DNA of 44,514 bases, from NCBI GenBank assembly GCA_051747785.1, contig JBNJGN010000001.1, forward strand, positions 1-44,514, written 5' to 3'. Shown here one piece after another: positions 39,610-44,514 of this stretch. The first letter of the stretch is position 1; every line of letters begins with the position of its first letter. The stretch is from SKVL01 sp051747785 (GTDB lineage Bacteria > Patescibacteriota > Minisyncoccia > Phycocordibacterales > CSBR16-193). The notes beneath the pieces were generated by a model, which was not told the origin of the DNA, did not search any database, and worked only from the letters and a program-made list of their open reading frames with translations. The translations under genes were made by a program, and so were the position numbers.

Positions 39610-41406
39610 ATGTCCATACTAGAGATGTTTTCTTCACTGACCACGGACCAGCTTATAATTTTCACCGTTATCGGACTGGTTATGGTACTACTGGTCAGCA
39701 GAACGATGAGATATGACATGATCTCCATCTTCGCCCTTATTGTTGTTTTTCTTACCGGTGTTATACCGGTTGACAAGGCTTTTTCGGGAATGATTCATCC
39801 GGTGGTACTGCTTGTTATCGCCATGTTCATTATAACACGAGGACTTTCCAATTCCGGCCTTATAGATTATATCACCAGGAAAATAGGTATTTTTGACAAG
39901 CACCCCGCCATACAGATAATGGTACTGGTAAGCTTGGTGGCTTTTGCTTCCGCTTTTATAAACAACATAGGCGCCTTGGCGCCGATAATTCCGGTCGCCA
40001 TCCATCTTGCCAGAAAGAACGATCTTTCTCCTTCCATATTCTTGCTTCCTTTGGCATTCGGTTCCCAGTTAGGGGGATACTTGACACTTATCGGAACCCC
40101 TCGGAATATAATTGTTTCCGCTTTTAGAGAAGAAGCCGGGAGTGGACCTTTTGCAATGTTTGACTTCGCACCAGTCGGAATAGGATTGGCGATCATAGGT
40201 ATACTATTCATCTCCTTTGTGGGATGGAGATTGATCCCCAAACGCAAGGACCTTCATTTAGATGAACCTTTTGCAGTTGAAAATTATGTAACCGAACTAA
40301 ATATTCCGGAGAACTCCACACTTGTAGGAGAATATGTCGGTTCAATAAAAGATCTTGGTAAGAAAGACATAAAACTGATCTCCTTGATAAGAGACGGGGT
40401 TGTAATAAACAATGTTTCCGGTTATGAGATAATAAAACCCAAAGACCATTTACTGGTCAAAGCTGATTCTAAAATGCTAAAGAACTTTTCCGAGGAGTTC
40501 CGTTTGAACCTCGTCGGAGAAAAAGCGGTAGAGTCACAAACCCCCGAAGATGAAAGAGGGTCTATTGAGATGGTGGTAAACCCTCTTTCCCCGATAATAG
40601 GTAAAAAATGGGACGAGATCCCTCTTTCCATGCGTTACGGTACCAATCTTTTAGCTGTATCCAGAACAGGCTCACAAATACAAACTCCCTTAAATGAGCT
40701 CCGTTTCCGCCCGGGCGATATCGTTCTCCTGCACGGAAAAATAGAAAGTGTTCAGAAGGCTATTTCAAATCTGGGAGGATATCCTTTAGCCGAACGTGAC
40801 GTTACTTTTGGTCAAAAGAACGCTATTCCTTTTGCCTTAACTATTTTTATTTTAGCGATATTGACTGCCACACTAACCACAGCCCCCGTCGAAGCAGTTT
40901 TTATTATTGCCTCTTTTATTATGGTGGCTACCAACTTAGTATCCTTAAAACAGGCATACGAGAGTATACAATGGCCGGTTATCATTCTTATCGGTTCAAT
41001 GATCACTCTCGGAATAGCCCTACAAGAGACCGGAGGGGCGGACGTTGCGGCTTCCTTTATAGTTTCCCACTCTGATGTACTGGCTCCTTCTGTATTAGTA
41101 GCCCTGGTACTTATAATATCTATATTTTTAGCTAACTTTATTAACGCAACCGTGTCCGCGGTTGTGATGGCTCCAATAGCCATATTTGTTGCCTCTGAAC
41201 TAAGTGTATCCATTGACCCTTTTTTAATGGCTGTAGCAGTAGGTGCAACTTCGGTCTTTTTGACTCCTTTCGGACACGAGTCAAACACTTTAGTACTTGA
41301 AGCCGGTGGATACAGTTTCAAAGACTATCTGAAAGTGGGTTTACCTTTAGAGGTCCTTATTATAGCTACCGCCATTCCTCTTATTCTCTATTTCTGGCCG
41401 TTATAA
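39610..41406 (+). CDS. DASS/SLC13-type transporter with two TrkA-C domains
   Basis: A 598-residue ion-coupled anion transporter. The N-terminal half has INNIGALAPIIPVAIHLA and GGYLTLIGTPRNIIVSAF, the first substrate/Na+ motif pair. Two RCK-C/TrkA-C regulatory domains lie in the middle (about residues 220-300 and 305-390; NSTLVGEYVGSIKD and NPLSPIIGKKWDEI). The second half has FINATVSAVVMAPIAIFVA and TPFGHESNTLVLEAGGY. Members take up sulfate, phosphate or dicarboxylates with Na+; the substrate is not assigned. It diverges from the antiporter gene. Confidence 0.9.
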   Translation: MSILEMFSSLTTDQLIIFTVIGLVMVLLVSRTMRYDMISIFALIVVFLTGVIPVDKAFSGMIHPVVLLVIAMFIITRGLSNSGLIDYITRKIGIFDKHPAIQIMVLVSLVAFASAFINNIGALAPIIPVAIHLARKNDLSPSIFLLPLAFGSQLGGYLTLIGTPRNIIVSAFREEAGSGPFAMFDFAPVGIGLAIIGILFISFVGWRLIPKRKDLHLDEPFAVENYVTELNIPENSTLVGEYVGSIKDLGKKDIKLISLIRDGVVINNVSGYEIIKPKDHLLVKADSKMLKNFSEEFRLNLVGEKAVESQTPEDERGSIEMVVNPLSPIIGKKWDEIPLSMRYGTNLLAVSRTGSQIQTPLNELRFRPGDIVLLHGKIESVQKAISNLGGYPLAERDVTFGQKNAIPFALTIFILAILTATLTTAPVEAVFIIASFIMVATNLVSLKQAYESIQWPVIILIGSMITLGIALQETGGADVAASFIVSHSDVLAPSVLVALVLIISIFLANFINATVSAVVMAPIAIFVASELSVSIDPFLMAVAVGATSVFLTPFGHESNTLVLEAGGYSFKDYLKVGLPLEVLIIATAIPLILYFWPL

Positions 41407-41565
41407 GAAAAGGGTAAGTGATTTATAAAGAAATCCAGAAACCCTCCCGTATATTAAAAATACACTATAAAAACAGTTTATAGCAACTGTCATAAAAAAG
41501 AGTAAAGGTCTCCCCGATGCTAGAGCTTGTATGAAATACTTAGCAAAACAATAGAGATCACAAAG

Positions 41566-41892
41566 CTAAGATTGGTCCTCCTCTAAACCTTCCTTAAGTT
41601 CGTTAATATGTCCTTTCATTTCCTCTTTGAAACTTGAAGAGACCTCCTCTACCACTTCATCATAATTAGGGATCTTCTCTCTTAAAAAATTCTCGGTCTT
41701 TTGAGCATCCTGCTCTTCCCTTATTTTTTCAAACTCTCCCCTATCCTCTTCAGAAAGCTCTTCAAGAATACGAAGAGTTATCCTTTTAAGCAAAGATTCC
41801 GTCATAGCTTCAAGGATCCTTGTTTGAGTCTCCTGTGGAAGGTCCTTTAAGCCCAATTCTTCCAATAGATCATTTTTTTGTTCTTCATTCAT
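41566..41892 (-). CDS. Acidic helical protein, DUF5663-like
   Basis: A 108-residue soluble protein made of charged helices (MNEEQKNDLLEELGLKDLPQ, TRILEAMTESLLKRITLRIL). The opening (LLEELGLKDLPQETQTRILE) resembles the DUF5663 domain often found in CPR genomes. Function unknown. It sits 83 bases downstream of the large LysM-like repeat protein, on the same strand. The 159 bases before it (41407-41565) show no gene or clear terminator. Confidence 0.6.
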   Translation of the reverse strand: MNEEQKNDLLEELGLKDLPQETQTRILEAMTESLLKRITLRILEELSEEDRGEFEKIREEQDAQKTENFLREKIPNYDEVVEEVSSSFKEEMKGHINELKEGLEEDQS

Positions 41893-41975
41893 AAATAATT
41901 ATTTTATCTTTTAAATAGTAAATTACGACTTTTCAATGTATGGATAATGATCCTCAAATCTGCGATTAACCCTCA

Positions 41976-44514
41976 TTACCCCACTTTTTCTGCATACGAA
42001 TAAATGTAACTCCTTAAACTCTCTAAAGTATCTTTATTTAACACTCTTTCACTAAGACCCCAACCCGAAGGGCCGTCAACGGCGACTGTTCCTTCCGGGG
42101 ATATTATAATATCCCAATTATTCCAATTAACCCATTTTGTCCTACTTAGAGTTACTATGGTATTTCCGGAATCATCCTTGGTTATTTCTCTGGCATCCTC
42201 AAAGAATTCTCCGATCTTGTCATACTCTTCACCGAAAAAATTCCCCAACACCTCCTCTGTTTTCTCCGAAGGTATTTCGGCATTCCAGTTCTCAAAATAA
42301 AGATCCATAAGAGCTTGCCTAGATGGTCCTTCAAGGCCGGATGACTCTATTGTATTAAGAAGTCCTTTAATAGTTTCTTCACTTCCTTCGGATATATTAT
42401 AGCGTTCCATCACACCTTCCACGGAAGAAGTGTCGCTTTCAACCCCTTCCTCCGGAGTATGTTCCGGAGCTTCCTCCGCAGAAGAAGATGGGCCCTCCGT
42501 AGAGTTTTCCGGTGTGGCTCCAGTTTCATTTTCTAAACTAAAAGCATCCCTTAAATTATCACCTTTTACTATATCCCCGTAATCATTTTCCAATCTGTCT
42601 ATATTATCGTTCAACCTATCTTCCAGCCACTGATATTCAGGCGTACCCACATCCACTATTTTCTCCAGCGCCTCTTGATAAACCTTTATCTGCCTTAGAG
42701 TCGTATCTATATCGCCTCTGTTTTCCATATAAAGGCTTTGCTCTTCAGGGGTTGAAGTTTCCACCAGATCTCTCGGATCAAAGTTATGAAAGTTTCCATT
42801 GTAACCAAAATCTTTGACATTTCCCTGTTCGTCGCGTTCAAAATCAAAGTTCTCAAAATTAAAGTGCGATCCTTTTTCCTCAGGTACTTCCTGTACCGGC
42901 TCCTCAGAGTCCTCAGTTGTCTCCTGATCAGCCTCAGGCGGTGCTGTTTCCGGTTTAGGTTCACTTTCTTCCGGCTCCACCTCAGCCTCTTCAGGTTCAG
43001 GAGGTTCTTCAGCCTCCTGTATTTCAGGTTCTTTTATCTCCTCGGTTGTAGGTGTCGGCTCAGGTTTTTCTTTGATCTCTTCCTCGGGCTCAGGTGTATC
43101 TTCAATCGGTTCAGGCGCAGGCGGTGCTTCGGGAGTTTCTTTTACGCTTTCTTCGGCACCTTCTTCACTTGCCCCGGAAATTACCTCTTTTACTGTTTCA
43201 GTTGTTAGGCTTTTATCGGGATTTTCGCTGATCCATTCTTCAAATTTCTCATTATTACTGATAATATCGGAAATATCTTTTTCGGAGAGACCACCGGCAG
43301 AGTCAAACATTTTACCCATTAAGCCTCCCTTAATTAAAGGAGAAAGATCTAATTTATCCCCGGGTTGTACAATATCAATATTATCAACTCCTTTCAGTCC
43401 AAATTTGGAAGGGTCTTTAGCTATCTCGTCTCTCACCTGATCTAACAGATGGATCTTCTGTGCTTCGTTTAATTCATTAAAACGATCACCAAAGTTTCTT
43501 TCCATAATATCTTCCGCAGATTGCCAGACCGAGCCTCCGGACCCTATCTCGGAGACATATAATCCATCTTCAGGAATTGGCTCAAAAGATATATCTTCAG
43601 TCTCCTCCTCGGTTGTAGGTGTCGGTTCAGGTTTTTCTTTGATCTCTTCCGCTTCGGGTTGGGATATCGGTGCATGGTCCTCTTCAAGACTATCTGGAAA
43701 AACACCAACACTGGAACGAACCTTATTTTCATATTCAGCTTTAGGAACCTCTGTACCGTTACTTTCCGGAAATCTGGCACCCACTTCAGAGGGGTCTCCT
43801 TGAAGAAAGACCACGTCTCTGCTTATGCTATTTATCAATTTTTTCTCTGCAGACAGACGTAAGTGGCTCTGTTGCATCTTACTCTCCGCACCTTCGGCTG
43901 ACTCAGCCTCTTCAATATAATGATCTAACTGTTTAACATAATCTTCTTTATCAAAAGGAAGCTCATCACCCTCATAAACTTCATTTTCTAGAAAATCACA
44001 GTATTGTTGAGGTGTAACTTCTCCGTTCATAAGAGCACTGGTAACTCTCTTCATTGTGTTTCCATACACCTCTTCTCCGCCAAACTTTTCTGCAAATTTG
44101 CTATAAAAAACTTCCCGTTTATCAGTCAAATCAATATCTTCCTTTGAAGAGGTTGACTCAGTCTCCTCCTCGGTTGTAGGTGTCGGCTCAGGTTTTTCTT
44201 TGATCTCTTCCTCGGGCTCAGGTGTATCTTCAATCGGTTCCGTTGCAGATGAAGCTTCAGAGGTTTCCTTTAATTCTTCTACCATATTTTCTTCGGTCAC
44301 TCCGGAGATCACTTCTTTTACTTTTTCGGTTGTTAGACTTTTATCGGGATTTTCACTGATCCATTTAGCTATGGTTTCGTTATTTTTTATAATATTACCT
44401 ATCGCTTCCTCATTTAAGCTGTCTGAAGATTCAAATATCTTACCTATCACTTTATCCTCCATTAACGGGGAGAAGTCTATTTGCTGACCGGGTTGCACAG
44501 TGTCAATATTATTA
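41976..44514 (-). CDS. Large acidic protein with LysM-like repeats (partial, N-terminus beyond the right edge)
   Basis: The frame stays open to the right edge, so 845 codons are visible and the true start is outside; the GTG at 44498 is an internal Val. Two homologous blocks occur. Each ends in (N)ID-VQPGDKLDLSPL-type sequence and continues with a helical unit finishing ISENPDKSLTTE-VKEVISG. The upstream part of the complete block (GGSVWQSAEDIMERNFGDRF, DEIAKDPSKFGLKGVDN) reads like a LysM-like domain of CPR surface proteins. Pro/Glu/Thr linkers separate them. The C-terminus ends with a compact domain (KWVNWNNWDIIISPEGTVAV). A peptidoglycan-bound or surface role is likely but not proven. Confidence 0.75.
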   Translation of the reverse strand, partial: NNIDTVQPGQQIDFSPLMEDKVIGKIFESSDSLNEEAIGNIIKNNETIAKWISENPDKSLTTEKVKEVISGVTEENMVEELKETSEASSATEPIEDTPEPEEEIKEKPEPTPTTEEETESTSSKEDIDLTDKREVFYSKFAEKFGGEEVYGNTMKRVTSALMNGEVTPQQYCDFLENEVYEGDELPFDKEDYVKQLDHYIEEAESAEGAESKMQQSHLRLSAEKKLINSISRDVVFLQGDPSEVGARFPESNGTEVPKAEYENKVRSSVGVFPDSLEEDHAPISQPEAEEIKEKPEPTPTTEEETEDISFEPIPEDGLYVSEIGSGGSVWQSAEDIMERNFGDRFNELNEAQKIHLLDQVRDEIAKDPSKFGLKGVDNIDIVQPGDKLDLSPLIKGGLMGKMFDSAGGLSEKDISDIISNNEKFEEWISENPDKSLTTETVKEVISGASEEGAEESVKETPEAPPAPEPIEDTPEPEEEIKEKPEPTPTTEEIKEPEIQEAEEPPEPEEAEVEPEESEPKPETAPPEADQETTEDSEEPVQEVPEEKGSHFNFENFDFERDEQGNVKDFGYNGNFHNFDPRDLVETSTPEEQSLYMENRGDIDTTLRQIKVYQEALEKIVDVGTPEYQWLEDRLNDNIDRLENDYGDIVKGDNLRDAFSLENETGATPENSTEGPSSSAEEAPEHTPEEGVESDTSSVEGVMERYNISEGSEETIKGLLNTIESSGLEGPSRQALMDLYFENWNAEIPSEKTEEVLGNFFGEEYDKIGEFFEDAREITKDDSGNTIVTLSRTKWVNWNNWDIIISPEGTVAVDGPSGWGLSERVLNKDTLESLRSYIYSYAEKVG
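43038..44240. repeat. Near-identical DNA repeats encoding the Pro/Glu linker
   Basis: Bases 43038-43112 and 44166-44240 are identical over 75 bases. A third copy at 43605-43650 matches the first 46 bases with one change. They encode the EDTPEPEEEIKEKPEPTPTTEE linker. Identity at DNA level points to recent duplication or gene conversion within the gene. Confidence 0.85.

Noticed and set aside
43072..43440. Plus-strand ORFs at 42786-43208, 43072-43440 and 44200-44487
   Set aside because: These Ser/Leu- or Phe/Arg-rich frames are antisense shadows of the acidic repeats of the large minus-strand protein.

Overview
The window reads like a chromosomal stretch of a Candidate Phyla Radiation (Patescibacteria) bacterium, most likely Paceibacteria/Parcubacteria. 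The pointers are compact core proteins (a 757-residue valyl-tRNA synthetase without a C-terminal arm, a 195-residue EF-Ts), a TPR protein with a polymerase/ligase-like membrane half next to murJ, many small one-helix membrane proteins, acidic low-complexity surface proteins, and four tRNA genes with no encoded CCA. TGA is used as a stop (for example in the genes at 3684-4367 and 25239-25610), which argues against code-25 lineages. Base composition is moderately AT-rich. There is no phage, transposase, CRISPR array or rRNA.

Layout. 1-915 is the start of a secreted Ig-like surface protein that runs off the left edge. A 486-base divergent spacer with an array of ATGTCTTTTA repeats separates it from valS, a PrsW-like membrane protease and an Hsp20 protein. 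Then come tRNA-Phe, a small membrane protein, tRNA-Arg, a glutaredoxin, an FtsB/DivIC-like protein and a 33-residue membrane peptide. A minus-strand block follows: a TPR/O-antigen-ligase-like protein, murJ and lepA; tRNA-Thr; rpsB, tsf and a membrane protein; an Lnt-like acyltransferase; a SLAC1/TehA-type channel; tRNA-Ser; lemA and htpX; an M28 peptidase.

The most unusual part is 20.6-25.7 kb. A tight minus-strand operon encodes a PlsC-type acyltransferase, a FeeM/LuxI-like N-acyl-amino-acid synthase and a 7TM-type histidine kinase. It looks like a lipid-signal synthesis and sensing unit. Next to it lies a gene of unknown function with elaborate regulatory sequence: a near-consensus promoter, a leaderless 29-codon ORF with a G10 tract, an intrinsic terminator, a hairpin-rich leader, a strong Shine-Dalgarno site and a 3' UTR exactly complementary to that site. 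A second strong-SD gene at 25239-25610 has a similar, shorter complement.

25.7-41.9 kb holds groESL, an aromatic-type amino acid permease, secG, an orphan peptide-binding protein with RNase J, two small envelope-associated proteins, a Na+/Ca2+ exchanger-like protein, HtrA, an acidic repeat protein interrupted by a 100-N gap, a second Hsp20, an ECF sigma factor, a Kef-type antiporter and a DASS/SLC13-type transporter. The right edge is a long acidic LysM-like repeat protein that continues beyond the window.

Functional themes are envelope building (MurJ, Lnt-like, PlsC, SecG), envelope and protein quality control (HtrA, HtpX, PrsW-like, GroESL, two Hsp20) and ion homeostasis. Many genes have a -10 box about 6-10 bases before the start codon, so leaderless or near-leaderless mRNAs appear common here. 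All functions are read from sequence by eye; no searches were run.
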